Notes: generated from the sequence alone by a model not told the origin. Positions 26,702 to 36,297 are shown, counted from the stretch's first letter. The stretch: 64,000 nt of DNA from Nostoc sp. LEGE 12450 (GCF_015206895.1 NZ_JADEXU010000014.1:1-64000); one strand, 5' to 3'. Numbers and translations are program-made.

Positions 26702-26735
26702 TTCGTAATTCGTAATTCGTAATTCGTAATTCGTA
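26701..26735. repeat. Heptanucleotide tandem repeat ATTCGTA x5
   Basis: Five perfect head-to-tail copies of ATTCGTA start at the last base of the CHAT-STAND stop codon, followed by a near-copy ATTACGA. This is the short tandemly repeated repetitive (STRR) class typical of heterocystous cyanobacteria. Confidence 0.95.
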
Positions 26736-26882
26736 ATTACGAAAGTAAATGTAGGGTGTGTTGTCGCGCAGCGCAACGCACCTTCAAGAATCTAAAGTGC
26801 GTTAGCCTACGGCATAACAGACCCTACTGGACTCTTAAAACTCTTACTCTCTGAGCCTCCGCGTCTCTGCGTGATGCAAAAT

Positions 26883-27320
26883 TCATTTATTCTCCACTTC
26901 CGAAGAATAATCTTCACAAAACGCTTTCAACCCAATATGAATAACAATCACCGTCACGGCGACAGCTAAAGGAGATAGCACATCTCCCGAAAAACCCATT
27001 GTTACCAACACTGCACCCAAGCGTTCCACAGCATCCTTATTATCCAAATCGCCCCATTTCTTCCACTGCTGATTCAGCATTCCCCCTTCTTGGCATAAAT
27101 CACTTTTGGCAGCTCGTCCAAATCTCTGCAAAAAACTCTTAGACTTTTCTTGTGTAAGTTTTGTAATTGCTTCGGTTTGTTTTACCAGCATTTTTTCAGC
27201 CGACGTTTTATCGTCTCCTTGTTTTTGCCTTGAATCTGGCGCATCGCGCAGTTCCGTTAACTGGCGGTCAATTTCGGCAGAGAGGGCAGTAATTTCTTCG
27301 GAGGTAAAGATGCTGTTCAT
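26883..27320 (-). CDS. Small single-membrane-span hypothetical protein
   Basis: 145 residues, no family recognised. The first 90 residues are hydrophilic and helical (EITALSAEIDRQLTEL, then LVKQTEAITKLTQEKSKSFL), and a hydrophobic segment LAVAVTVIVIHIGLKAF near the C-terminus is a probable membrane span, giving a tail-anchored topology. Only 182 bases separate its stop from that of the CHAT-STAND gene, which it faces. Because some caspase-like immune proteins act on a partner encoded beside them, it is a candidate substrate or membrane effector, but convergent orientation argues for separate control. No ribosome site is visible. Confidence 0.65.
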   Translation of the reverse strand: MNSIFTSEEITALSAEIDRQLTELRDAPDSRQKQGDDKTSAEKMLVKQTEAITKLTQEKSKSFLQRFGRAAKSDLCQEGGMLNQQWKKWGDLDNKDAVERLGAVLVTMGFSGDVLSPLAVAVTVIVIHIGLKAFCEDYSSEVENK

Positions 27321-27444
27321 TACTGAATTGTTTAATAATGTTTGGCGATCGCTGGTTATTTTTACAACCCAATTTACAATATCATTGGCTGTAATCTACT
27401 GACCAGTCAAATAAGCACGCCGAGAAGTGATTAATACAAGCATT

Positions 27445-27562
27445 GGGCGACTAGAAGTCGCGGCTACACAAACAAAGTCCGCCTCCGCGGACTAATAAAA
27501 ATCAAGGGTTTTAAACCCACGGAGGTGGGTTTTGTCTGTATAGCCGCGATTTCTAATCGCCC
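27445..27562 (-). repeat. 118-bp compound palindromic element, copy 1
   Basis: The two ends (GGGCGACTAGAAGTCGCGGC... and its near-complement ending at 27562) pair over about 34 bases; inside are two further hairpins, CCGCCTCCGCGG and CCCACGGAGGTGGG. The same element, same length, lies in reverse orientation at 58987-59104. No coding frame. It is shaped like a non-autonomous mobile element (MITE) or a structured RNA repeat. Confidence 0.85.
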
Positions 27563-27589
27563 GGTATATTTCCAAACGTAAAATACTCG

Positions 27590-29518
27590 TTAAGACTCCA
27601 TCTCTGCCAATTCTAACCAGCGTTCAGTCGCCACATCGATCGCGTGCTTGAGCTTTTCCACATGATCATACAATTTCTGCACTTCGCTATAATTCCCCGG
27701 TGACACATTCCCCAGTGCTTTCTCGGTTTCTGCCTTCTGTGCCTCTAACTCGGCAATCTTACCTTCCAACTGCTCAAATTCCTTTTTCTCCCAATTAGAT
27801 AACCTCCGCCGCTTGGTATTCTCTACATCCTTGGGTGCAGCCGCACCATTTTGGACTTCGACATTTTTAGGCTTCTCCTTAGCGTTAGCAGCTTGTTGCT
27901 GTGCCTCTTCAGCCTTCTTATAGTCCAGATAAATTGAGTAATTACCTGGATATTGCCTCAGATTACCGCCTTCCTCAAAGGAAAATACTGTGTCGATGGT
28001 GCGATCGAGAAAGTAGCGATCGTGAGAAACTACAATTACACACCCGGCAAAGTCTTCTAAATAATCCTCTAATACTGCCAATGTCTGAACATCTAAATCA
28101 TTTGTCGGTTCATCTAAAATTAAGACATTGGGCGCACCCATCAAAACCCGCAACAGAAATAAACGGCGTTTTTCACCACCAGAAAGTTTATTAATTGGGG
28201 CATACTGTTGATTACCAGGAAACAAAAACCGCTCTAACATTTGCGAAGCAGTAATTTGAGTGCCATCGGTAATTTTGATAAATTCACCTTCTTCTTTGAT
28301 GTAGTCAATCACGCGCTGACTTTCGTTTAAAGCTGTGAGCAATTCTTCAGAATGCTGGTCAAAATAACCGATGTGAATTGTAGTCCCAATTTCTGCAACA
28401 CCTGAATCTGGTTTAATTTGACCAGTAATAATATCCATTAAAGTGGATTTACCAGCACCATTAGCGCCGATGATGCCGATGCGGTCTTCTGGGCTAAATT
28501 CGTAGGTGAAATTATTAATTAAGGTGCGTCCATTGTATGCTTTAGAAATATTATTTAATTCAATAACTTTTTTGCCAATGCGACGACCAACTGTAGAAAT
28601 ATCAACTTTACCCTGAACTTCTTTAAATTCAGTATCCCGCAGAGCATGAGCGCGGTCAATTCTCGCTTTTTGCTTGGTACTTCTGGCTTTTGGCCCTTTT
28701 TTGAGCCATTCCAACTCGCGGCGCAACAAGCCTTGGTGTTTCCGTTGACTACTTACGGCAGATTCTTCAGCTAAAGCTTTCTTTTCGAGGTAATATGAGT
28801 AGTTACCTGTATAGGTGTAAATGTCGCCTCGGTCGATTTCCACAATCCGGTTGGTAACGCGATCTAGAAAATAGCGATCGTGGGTGATCAGAAAAAGTGC
28901 GCCGCGATAGCGATTTAAATAACTTTGTAACCATTCTACAGAAAGAGCATCGAGATGGTTTGTCGGCTCATCCATGAGCAAAACATCTGGTTCTGCTAGC
29001 AAGGCTGATGCTAAAGCAATGCGCTTGCGATAGCCTCCAGACAAAGTGCCTATCTTGGCATCAAAGTCAGAGATTCCTAATTTTGTAAGGATTATTTTAG
29101 CATTAGTTTCTAGTTCCCAAGCACCACTCGTATCCATCTTTTGCATCACCACAGAAAGGCGAGACATCAGTTGGCTATCATCTGGATAGTGAGCCAATTT
29201 ATCTGAGAGTTCTTCATACTCACGCACCAAAGCCGTATGTTCGCCACTGTCGGCAAAAACTTGCTCTAAAACTGTGTGATTTTCATCTAAATCTGGCAGT
29301 TGAGGTAAGTAGATGATTTTAGAACCAGAGTTAATTATAATTTGACCGCTATCAATGGATTCTAACCCGGCAATCATTTTTAATAGGGTTGATTTCCCTG
29401 AACCGTTAGTACCAATTAAGCCAACTTTATCGGTAGCATCAAGGCTAAAACTGGCATCTTTTAAAACTTCTTTGATGCCAAAGTCTTTTTTAACCGACTG
29501 GAGTGTAATAATACTCAT
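27590..29518 (-). CDS. uup: ABC-F ATPase, Uup-like
   Basis: 642 residues, two ABC domains on one chain with no membrane part. Walker A motifs GTNGSGKS (about 36) and GANGAGKS (about 353), signatures LSGGYRKR and LSGGEKRR, Walker B LLMDEPTNHLD and LILDEPTNDLD. Between the domains is the P-site tRNA-interacting linker with its LRRELEWLKKGPKARSTKQKAR core. The C-terminal coiled coil (about 565-640, RRLSNWEKKEFEQLEGKI) is the Uup-type extension that binds DNA or ribosome in relatives. ABC-F proteins act on the ribosome to free stalled complexes. Nothing suggests an antibiotic-resistance variant. Confidence 0.92.
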   Translation of the reverse strand: MSIITLQSVKKDFGIKEVLKDASFSLDATDKVGLIGTNGSGKSTLLKMIAGLESIDSGQIIINSGSKIIYLPQLPDLDENHTVLEQVFADSGEHTALVREYEELSDKLAHYPDDSQLMSRLSVVMQKMDTSGAWELETNAKIILTKLGISDFDAKIGTLSGGYRKRIALASALLAEPDVLLMDEPTNHLDALSVEWLQSYLNRYRGALFLITHDRYFLDRVTNRIVEIDRGDIYTYTGNYSYYLEKKALAEESAVSSQRKHQGLLRRELEWLKKGPKARSTKQKARIDRAHALRDTEFKEVQGKVDISTVGRRIGKKVIELNNISKAYNGRTLINNFTYEFSPEDRIGIIGANGAGKSTLMDIITGQIKPDSGVAEIGTTIHIGYFDQHSEELLTALNESQRVIDYIKEEGEFIKITDGTQITASQMLERFLFPGNQQYAPINKLSGGEKRRLFLLRVLMGAPNVLILDEPTNDLDVQTLAVLEDYLEDFAGCVIVVSHDRYFLDRTIDTVFSFEEGGNLRQYPGNYSIYLDYKKAEEAQQQAANAKEKPKNVEVQNGAAAPKDVENTKRRRLSNWEKKEFEQLEGKIAELEAQKAETEKALGNVSPGNYSEVQKLYDHVEKLKHAIDVATERWLELAEMES

Positions 29519-29589
29519 AAAATCTAGTAATTTTTCATTGATCGTTAGTTAGTAGGTAAAGCACATACCCTACCTACATTCGCCGAATT

Positions 29590-30006
29590 CTATACAAATA
29601 AATCCAAAGGTAAATGTCCATACATTTCGTTGATTCCGTCTTCGTGGTAAGACTGACAAGATACTAATACTCCACGATGATGTCCAGCATAAGAATCAAG
29701 ATAGCACAAGCCATTTTTACCGTTTAATTTGATATAAACTGGCCCTTCAGGTGTCAGCAAATTGTTTGGTGGTTCATAACCCAAAGCCAAAGAGTAGGTC
29801 TTCATAGCGAGTATTCCTTCTTCTGCTGTATCGGCACAAATTCCTAAAATTTGATAATCAGCAAGTTTAGTTATCAAAATTAGGGCATCACGAATTACTG
29901 CTTTTTCTGATGGCTTGAGAATAGGCGCGATGTCTAGACAGTTAAATTTATTCAGTAATTTTTTCGCTTCTTCGGCGGTGAGATTGTGAGAATTGGGGGT
30001 TGACAT
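29590..30006 (-). CDS. DUF1824 family protein
   Basis: 138 residues, cytoplasmic. Segments LTAEEAKKLLNKFNCLDIAP, YQILGICADTAEEG and PVYIKLNGKNGLCYLDSYAGHHRGVLVSCQ are those of DUF1824, a family found nearly only in cyanobacteria and solved by structural genomics, with no biochemical role known. Length fits. The gene sits between the ABC-F gene (71 bases downstream) and the prohibitin-like gene (174 bases upstream) on the same strand, so a loose operon is possible. Confidence 0.85.
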   Translation of the reverse strand: MSTPNSHNLTAEEAKKLLNKFNCLDIAPILKPSEKAVIRDALILITKLADYQILGICADTAEEGILAMKTYSLALGYEPPNNLLTPEGPVYIKLNGKNGLCYLDSYAGHHRGVLVSCQSYHEDGINEMYGHLPLDLFV

Positions 30007-30180
30007 AAACTTTGATTGATGAGCTTGTTGGTTTTTCTGTTGTGTTTGAGTTGGGACTAGCCCAACTTATACTATTGTGGATTTTAGATTTTAGATTGCA
30101 AATCGTCCAAGTATTGAAGAATTTGTCTGACAGTCAGAGCAAATTCTATAATAAAGAGCTTGTTATCTAATGCCAACTCC

Positions 30181-31029
30181 TTACGGTTGATTTGGGACAT
30201 TTCCCAGATTGAAGATGAAGGGTACACCGCTTTTTGAGTCGCCACCCATAACGAGGACTTTGGGCATTTGTGCGCCGCCACTTCTCCAAGCTTCAATTGC
30301 TTCTTTTTGTAAAACTAACTGTCCTCCTTGGGCTTTGAGTGTCTCTGCTAAAAGCCTTTGAGCTTCTGCCCTACCTTTGGCGCGATTCACATCTGCTTGT
30401 GCTTCTTGTTCTGCTTCCCGTGCTACATAAACGGCTCTTTGGGCCCGTTGTTCAGCAATTTGTTTTTCTTCCACTGCTCTAGCAAATTCTGGTGAAAATG
30501 CTAAATCAACTACGCTAGTATCTAACACAATTATCCCATATTTGTCTAAGCGATCGCCTAACGCTTGATCGAAGTCTTCTTTTAATTCACTTCTTTTAGT
30601 AATTGCTTCTTCTACTGTTCTTCTGGCGGCGGCAATTTTAAATGCTTCTTGGGTTTGAGGGGCAATGATTTTTGATACTATATTTGCTAAGGTTCCTTGT
30701 TTTCTTCTAACTTCAACTACCTTGATAGGATCGAGGCGAAAGTTGATCGCAAATCTCGCAGATAAATTCTGCAAATCTTTTGTAGAACTCTCGGCTGGCA
30801 CTTCAAATTTTTGAACAGTCAAATCATACACATCTATCACTGAGATAAAAGGCGGTTTCACGTGAATTCCTTCTAATAAAGCCCCATCTCTAGCTTTACC
30901 CAAGATGCTGATCACTCCTGCTTCCCCTGGGTTAATAATGATAAAGGAATTTAGTCCCAAAATCACTAGTGTTGCTAACACAATTCCTAAAACTGTGGTT
31001 TGCCAATTTCCGAATTGCTGATTTTTCAA
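30181..31029 (-). CDS. Prohibitin/SPFH-domain membrane protein
   Basis: 282 residues. One N-terminal membrane span ([19 protein letters not shown], about 13-32), then an SPFH domain ([28 protein letters not shown]) and a long Ala/Glu-rich coiled coil (about 185-245, [22 protein letters not shown]). Prohibitin-type proteins form ring or cage assemblies in the membrane and modulate proteases such as FtsH. The frame starts at a TTG; AGAGAGG five bases before it supports that choice. Cyanobacterial relatives sit in the thylakoid or plasma membrane. The 70-residue frame over its 3' end is a shadow. Confidence 0.92.
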   Translation of the reverse strand: MKNQQFGNWQTTVLGIVLATLVILGLNSFIIINPGEAGVISILGKARDGALLEGIHVKPPFISVIDVYDLTVQKFEVPAESSTKDLQNLSARFAINFRLDPIKVVEVRRKQGTLANIVSKIIAPQTQEAFKIAAARRTVEEAITKRSELKEDFDQALGDRLDKYGIIVLDTSVVDLAFSPEFARAVEEKQIAEQRAQRAVYVAREAEQEAQADVNRAKGRAEAQRLLAETLKAQGGQLVLQKEAIEAWRSGGAQMPKVLVMGGDSKSGVPFIFNLGNVPNQP

Positions 31030-31101
31030 ATTCCTCTCTCCAATATGAATTTGTCATTTGTCATTGGTCATTTGTCATTGGGCATAATTATTTTTCTTCT
31101 T

Positions 31102-31143
31102 CCCATTCCCCATTCCCCATTCCCCATTTCCCATTCCCCATTG
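31102..31143. repeat. Heptanucleotide tandem repeat CCCATTC x6
   Basis: Six head-to-tail heptads, CCCATTC with CCCATTT and CCCATTG as fourth and sixth copies. A preceding stretch (31051-31080) repeats GTCATTTGTCATTG. Together they fill the divergent spacer between the SPFH gene and the CrtISO-like gene, so the promoters must flank or overlap them. Confidence 0.95.
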
Positions 31144-31255
31144 TCCATCCTTAGTGATGATATTAACCAATTAGAGCGGTTTCTGGATGGAGGAGCGAAT
31201 GATATTATCCAAGTTTCCACAACTGTTTTAGTTTATTGTTGCAAACATCAGGGAT

Positions 31256-32797
31256 ATGCAAAACACAGATATAGTTGTTATTGGTAGCGGTATTGGCGGT
31301 TTGAGTTGTGCTGCTCTTTTGGCACGATATGGCTTTGATGTGATAGTCTGCGAAAGCCACTCCATTGCTGGGGGCGCTGCTCATGGCTTTGAGCGTAATG
31401 GTTTCAAGTTCGACTCTGGCCCGTCTCTCTATTCTGGACTATCTTACAGCCCCTCTGCTAACCCTTTGCGACAAGTGTTAGATGCAATTGGTTCAGAATT
31501 GCCATGCGTCACCTACGATACTTGGGGTTGTTGTCTACCAGAAGGTGATTTTGACACGGCGGTTGGTGCAGAGCAATTTTGTGAAGTGCTGATGAAATTC
31601 TGTGGTGATGATGCTGTTGCTGAATGGCAAGAACTCCAGCGCGTTATGGAACCATTTGCTAGGGCTGCAACTTCCATACCACCAGCCGCATTACGCTTTG
31701 ATTTTGGTGCAGCTAGAACCGTGGGCCCGTTTGTCCCATCTCTGACAAAAAATGTGGTGAATATAATCAAGCTGACAGGCCCCTTCAGCCGAATTATGGA
31801 TGGGGTTGTGAAAGACTCGTTTACCCGAAACTGGCTGAATTTGCTGTGCTTTCTACTTTCTGGATTGCCCGCAGATGGCACTAGCGCCGCAGAGGTAGCA
31901 TTTATGTTTGCGGACTGGTATCGCCCAGATGCAATCCTGGAATATCCCATTGGCGGTAGTAGTGCTTTAGTTGACAGCCTTGTACAAGGATTAGAGCGTC
32001 ACGGTGGGAAGCTGATGCTAGGCGCTCATGTGGAAGAAGTGCTTGTAGAAGGTAATCGTGCTGTGGGTGTGCGTCTGCGCGATCGCTCCGAAATTCGATC
32101 GCAGCGAGCAGTAATTTCTAATGCCTCGGTTTGGGACACGCTGAAGTTACTACCAGAAAAGGCAATACCCAAACAGTACCGCAGTAAACGACAAGCAATA
32201 CCTGAGTGTGATAGCTTTATGCATCTGCATTTAGGCATTGATGCTCAAGGATTACAGTCAAATTTGCGGTGTCATTACATCGTAGTCAATAACTGGGAAT
32301 TGGGCGTAACAGCACCTCAAAATGTTGTAGTGATCTCCATCCCTTCAGTTCTCGATCCATCTTTAGCGCCAGCAGGTAAACACGTGATTCATGTGTATAC
32401 ACCTGGTAATGAGCCATACTCTATCTGGCAAGGAATGGATAGAAGGAGTCAAGAATATGCCGAACAAAAGCGATCGCGTGCAGAAATCATGTGGCAAGCT
32501 TTAGAACGGGTAATTCCAGATATTCGCTCTCGCTGCGAAGTCACACTTGTTGGTACACCCTTAACTCACGAGCGTTATCTCCGCCGTCATCAAGGTTCCT
32601 ACGGGCCAGCAATTCAGGCTGGAAGTAGTATGTTTCCTGGCCCCAGCACACCCCTACCAGGACTGATGTGCTGTGGCGACTCAACATTTCCCGGTATTGG
32701 TTTACCAGCAGTCGCCGCTAGTGGGCTGATTGCTGCCAATACCCTTGCACCAGTTAATAAGCATTTAGCAATGCTTCAAGATATCAACTGTATTTAA
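31256..32797 (+). CDS. CrtISO/CrtH-like FAD oxidoreductase
   Basis: 513 residues. The N-terminus has the FAD-binding signature [20 protein letters not shown] and [15 protein letters not shown], and the C-terminus the second flavin-contact region [19 protein letters not shown]. This is the phytoene-desaturase/carotenoid-isomerase group; length and the [20 protein letters not shown] region place it near CrtISO (CrtH), which turns poly-cis lycopene into the all-trans form, while plant and cyanobacterial paralogues of unknown substrate also exist. No other carotenoid gene is adjacent. The last 14 bases overlap the convergent PEP-CTERM gene. Subfamily certainty is moderate. Confidence 0.85.
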   Translation: MQNTDIVVIGSGIGGLSCAALLARYGFDVIVCESHSIAGGAAHGFERNGFKFDSGPSLYSGLSYSPSANPLRQVLDAIGSELPCVTYDTWGCCLPEGDFDTAVGAEQFCEVLMKFCGDDAVAEWQELQRVMEPFARAATSIPPAALRFDFGAARTVGPFVPSLTKNVVNIIKLTGPFSRIMDGVVKDSFTRNWLNLLCFLLSGLPADGTSAAEVAFMFADWYRPDAILEYPIGGSSALVDSLVQGLERHGGKLMLGAHVEEVLVEGNRAVGVRLRDRSEIRSQRAVISNASVWDTLKLLPEKAIPKQYRSKRQAIPECDSFMHLHLGIDAQGLQSNLRCHYIVVNNWELGVTAPQNVVVISIPSVLDPSLAPAGKHVIHVYTPGNEPYSIWQGMDRRSQEYAEQKRSRAEIMWQALERVIPDIRSRCEVTLVGTPLTHERYLRRHQGSYGPAIQAGSSMFPGPSTPLPGLMCCGDSTFPGIGLPAVAASGLIAANTLAPVNKHLAMLQDINCI

Positions 32798-33458
32798 TTT
32801 TTCGAGTATAAAATCTAGTTGCCAAGAGAGCCGCACCTGCTGCCAAAACTGCTAGCACACTATCAGGTTCGGGTACGGCAGCAACTTGAGCATCAATTCG
32901 TGCAGTTCCAGCAAATAAACCTGTCAAGTCAGGGTTCCCTAGTATTTTTGCAAACTCTGGAGAAACCAGCAATTTAACATCAGGAATGGTTAAATTTTGA
33001 CCATTAAATACCGCAGGTTCTGGAATACTCAAATCAAACAAAATCGTATCTAAAGAAAAAGTGTCTCTTAAAACAAATCCGCTAGCATCTTGAACGGTAC
33101 GTCCTGGAGCAAAACCAATTGAAAAGTCACCAACAGTAATTTGATTATTAAAGTTAACAGTACCAGTATGTTCGATTGTCCCTGATAGCGGAGTAAAGCC
33201 GCCCTCGTCGCTAAACGTAAAGTTAGTAGCTGAATCAATGTTAAAGCCGACTAAATAATTGCTGGGAATTGGTGCAACTGTATTATTGCTGCCTGTCAAG
33301 GTTAGCCCGATTTTTTTAAGAATCTCTTCGTGATCGCGATCGATGCTGGTGACTCCTGATATCACTTTAAAAGTTGCAGCATCTACCTGTATGGGTGCAA
33401 TTGATATAAAAGCTGCGGTAGTACAACCAACAATCCCTGCAAACTGAGAAAAACGCAT
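32784..33458 (-). CDS. PEP-CTERM sorting-domain protein
   Basis: 224 residues. A signal peptide (about 1-28, ending VDAAT) opens the protein; the C-terminus is the tripartite sorting tail: VPEPDS, a hydrophobic stretch VLAVLAAGAALLATRF, and a basic end TRKIKY. Such proteins are exported and processed by an exosortase, usually in bacteria making exopolysaccharide. The body is rich in Thr, Asn and Asp and looks beta-stranded; it has no recognised domain. It overlaps the CrtISO-like gene by 14 bases tail to tail. An AGGGA ribosome site precedes the ATG. Confidence 0.88.
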   Translation of the reverse strand: MRFSQFAGIVGCTTAAFISIAPIQVDAATFKVISGVTSIDRDHEEILKKIGLTLTGSNNTVAPIPSNYLVGFNIDSATNFTFSDEGGFTPLSGTIEHTGTVNFNNQITVGDFSIGFAPGRTVQDASGFVLRDTFSLDTILFDLSIPEPAVFNGQNLTIPDVKLLVSPEFAKILGNPDLTGLFAGTARIDAQVAAVPEPDSVLAVLAAGAALLATRFYTRKIKYS

Positions 33459-33969
33459 ATATATCCCTGATGATCTTTGTAGTTTATTTTATCTAAAAAT
33501 TCTCTTATTTAATCTAAAAACTGAATAATTACTGTTAAAAAACTACACTCAAAATATAAAAACATAGTTTTTGAAAGTTTATATCAAGTCACGATCAAGT
33601 TAATAGAATATATTTAAGTTTTATAGTTGAAAATAAAATTTTAATTAGATGGTTAAAAATAAATATCACTGCTCATGATCTGTCAGAAAGTATGATGCAT
33701 AAGCTATTAGGCATAAAACACGAGAAAAATATAGTTACGTTTAATTATGTCCAATGAATTCCAAAACCTCGTTTCCAGCCGAGGCTGGAAATGCTACTCA
33801 TTGAAGTTATGCCGCAAGTCTTGAAGCAGAGAATTACATTAAGCATTCCTAGTCTGAGGCTAAGAACGAGATAATTTTGTATAGCTTTTATGTTAATTTG
33901 AAACCAATAAACTCAGTGGCTCTTGCAAAACAGATAGTTTAATTTATTTTTGCCGACCTACTTATTGCT
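33459..33969. other. Spacer with palindromic element
   Basis: Mostly AT-rich with no gene visible. Its one structured part is the inverted repeat at 33768-33870. The PEP-CTERM promoter must lie in the first 100 or so bases. Confidence 0.5.
33768..33870. repeat. Inverted repeat element with 27-bp imperfect ends
   Basis: The left end (33768-33794, CTCGTTTCCAGCC...GGAAATGC) is an imperfect complement of the right end (33843-33870, GCATTCCTAG...AAGAACGAG). The left end is itself a perfect nine-base hairpin (TTTCCAGCC/GGCTGGAAA). This is the form of a small non-autonomous element or a dispersed palindrome. Confidence 0.7.
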
Positions 33970-34431
33970 TCACAAGCTTGTTCTAATCCACCAGCTTATT
34001 TTCTCTAAATTAGAATCTATTTCCTGCCAAAAGTTTGCTGATGAGTCTGCTTCTCTTGTTACTGTAAATATTTTATCTATAACGTCAAAGTTTTTTTGAA
34101 TCAACTGCTGATCTAATTTAGGAATATCTAATTTAAGATATTTTAGACGGTTGGGTAGCTCTACCTTCTCTTTTGTTGGCAAGTTAGTAATCTGCTCAAC
34201 TTGTTCTAGAATTTTGTCTATTGATGTAACGACTTCTTCAATACTCGGTTTTTTGCTTTGTAATTGTAAATCTTTTTCTTCAAAATTCTCTTCTTGATTA
34301 CCTAACTTTACTATCACTATTTTCACAAAGAAAATATTGTAATCAACCCCACTAACTTCCCCTACTTGATTATGATATTTTCCAATTTTATTAATAAGTA
34401 CTATGTCACCTTTCTCAATTTTGTCTTTCAT
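33970..34431 (-). CDS. Hypothetical protein with KOW-like start
   Basis: 153 residues, no family assigned. The first 60 residues (IEKGDIVLINKIGKYHNQVGEVSGVDYN, then FVKIVIVKL) look like a small beta-barrel of the KOW/SH3 kind; the rest is helical and charged (EEVVTSIDKILEQVEQ and QQLIQKNFDVIDKIFT). It starts 27 bases after the stop of the kinase-FGE gene on the same strand, so the two are almost surely one transcript. A role next to that kinase, for instance as partner or substrate, is inference. The gene is AT-rich. Confidence 0.65.
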   Translation of the reverse strand: MKDKIEKGDIVLINKIGKYHNQVGEVSGVDYNIFFVKIVIVKLGNQEENFEEKDLQLQSKKPSIEEVVTSIDKILEQVEQITNLPTKEKVELPNRLKYLKLDIPKLDQQLIQKNFDVIDKIFTVTREADSSANFWQEIDSNLEKISWWIRTSL

Positions 34432-34458
34432 AATTACTACAGCCTATAAATTAAATCG

Positions 34459-36297
34459 CTAAATAATCTCCTCTACAGAAAATACTACTCTAAAGCCACA
34501 AACTCTTAGCCCACCGTCTGACTCATTCCAGCTACGGCTGGCGCTGCGACACAGTTCGGCATTGAAACTCCAAGAGCCACCACGTAGCACCCGGCGATTA
34601 ATATCACCACCAACTTCCCAGGGTGTTCCATCTGAGGGTGCATCGCTGTAATTGTTATGCCACGAATCAGCGCACCATTCCCAAACTAGCCCGTGCATAT
34701 CGTACAATCCAAAGGCGTTGGCAACTTCAAAACTGCCGACGTTTGTTGTTTCTCTACGAAATTTGCTTTTTGTTTCGATAGTGCAACTGACTAACTCAGA
34801 AGTAATGGTTTCGCCAAAGTGGAAGGATGTTGTAGTTCCAGCTCGACAAGCATATTCCCATTCAGCCTCACTCGGTAAACGATAGTCGCGTCCAGTTTTT
34901 TCTGATAGTCTGAGACAGAATTCTACAGCCTCATACCAAGATACATTTTCTACTGGTCTATCTAAACCTTTAAATTTCGACGGGTTGGGATTTAAAGCTT
35001 GTTTGACTTTGGGTAAAGCTGCTACTACTCTCCACTGTGCTTGAGTTACGGGAAATTTCCCCATAAAAAACGGTTTGACGGTAACTTTATGTCGAGGACG
35101 TTCATCAGCATCTCCTTCACATTCCGGTGAACCCATCATGTAAGTACCACCAGGAATCGATACCATTTCTAATGTGACAGATTTACCCAATTCTTCGGCA
35201 AAGAAGTTTGCATTACCACTCATGCGGTTTACTTCTCTACCACCTGTGTCTACTGTCACTACGTCAAATTCAAAGGTTTCTAAGGGAGGTAATGGTACTA
35301 TTACTTTTTGTGGTAGCGGCGGTAATATGGGTTGAGACATCGAAACAATTTTCAGGGCAACAGGCTCAATGTTCGATGTTGCAAATTTCAAATCGTTGAT
35401 AACTTCTACTGCTGTTTGATATCTTTCACTGGGTAGATGTTTTAGTAATTTCTCTAAAATTCTCTCTAAGTGTTCGCTGATAGTAATACCTTTTTCTGGT
35501 AATCTTTCGCGCCACAACCATTTAGCATTCATGGCATCATAAATAGGGTCATTAACCTGTCCAGAAGCATCCTGCAAAGGCAAACATCGAGTTAAAAGAC
35601 GCACGCAAGTTACACCTAAAGCATACAAATCACTGCCGTGACAAGCAAATCCAGCCATTTGTTCGGTTGGGGCATAACCAAGGGTATAAATTACTGTAGC
35701 CTGTCTTCCTAAACTAGTTTGTGTTACTTGTTTAGCACCGCCAAAATCAATTAATACAGGTTTTTTATCACTTGCACGGCGGATAATATTTTCTGGTTTG
35801 ATATCCCGATGAATGACGTTATGAGTATGAATAAATTCCAGTACTGGCAATAAATCAGCTAAAAGTTCCCAAACCTGTTTTTCACCATAGATTTGTTGCT
35901 GAACTTCTTGTAAGAGAGTTTTTCCTTGAATGAATTCTTGGACAAGATACAAGCTAGCACCTTGCTCAAAATAAGCTAGTAATCTAGGAATTTGGGTATG
36001 ATTTTCTCCCAGTTCATATAACCGAAAAGCCTCTTCTTTAAAAAATTCTGCTGCTTTGGTGCGTTGTCCGGTTCCCTGAAATTGGGGGAAAAATTGCTTG
36101 ATGACGCAAGGCGCGTTTAGTCTGTCTACATCTTCTGTAGCATAGGTTCTACTAAATCCACCTTCACCTAAGAGTCTTAATACGCGGTAACGGCTTCTTA
36201 GAAGTTTGCCAAAGCTGCTTTGTCCGCAACTCACGCAAAATCTATTGCTATCAGAGTTGAATGGATTTGAGCAATTGGGATTTTGGCAGATTTGCAT
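34459..36297 (-). CDS. Zinc-ribbon Ser/Thr kinase with FGE/C-type-lectin-fold tail
   Basis: 612 residues. A four-Cys ribbon opens the protein (CQNPNC and CVSCG, residues 4-25). The kinase (about 35-300) has GEGGFSRTY, VIHRDIKPEN and LIDFGGAK, all intact. Residues about 375-608 are a sulfatase-modifying-factor fold (GGTYMMGSPE, YRLPSEAEWEYACRAG, GLVWEWC, RRVLRGGSW). The first catalytic Cys of formylglycine-generating enzymes, expected shortly after RGGS, is absent, so this is a binding domain rather than an enzyme. Its end, RGGSWSFNAELCRSASRSWN up to GFRVV, has the invariant frame and varied middle seen in targets of diversity-generating retroelements. Kinase class is certain; diversification is a proposal. 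First gene of a two-gene operon. Confidence 0.9.
   Translation of the reverse strand: MQICQNPNCSNPFNSDSNRFCVSCGQSSFGKLLRSRYRVLRLLGEGGFSRTYATEDVDRLNAPCVIKQFFPQFQGTGQRTKAAEFFKEEAFRLYELGENHTQIPRLLAYFEQGASLYLVQEFIQGKTLLQEVQQQIYGEKQVWELLADLLPVLEFIHTHNVIHRDIKPENIIRRASDKKPVLIDFGGAKQVTQTSLGRQATVIYTLGYAPTEQMAGFACHGSDLYALGVTCVRLLTRCLPLQDASGQVNDPIYDAMNAKWLWRERLPEKGITISEHLERILEKLLKHLPSERYQTAVEVINDLKFATSNIEPVALKIVSMSQPILPPLPQKVIVPLPPLETFEFDVVTVDTGGREVNRMSGNANFFAEELGKSVTLEMVSIPGGTYMMGSPECEGDADERPRHKVTVKPFFMGKFPVTQAQWRVVAALPKVKQALNPNPSKFKGLDRPVENVSWYEAVEFCLRLSEKTGRDYRLPSEAEWEYACRAGTTTSFHFGETITSELVSCTIETKSKFRRETTNVGSFEVANAFGLYDMHGLVWEWCADSWHNNYSDAPSDGTPWEVGGDINRRVLRGGSWSFNAELCRSASRSWNESDGGLRVCGFRVVFSVEEII

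Noticed and set aside
30084-30296. 70-residue minus-strand frame at the end of the SPFH gene
   Set aside because: More than half is the SPFH coding sequence read in another frame.
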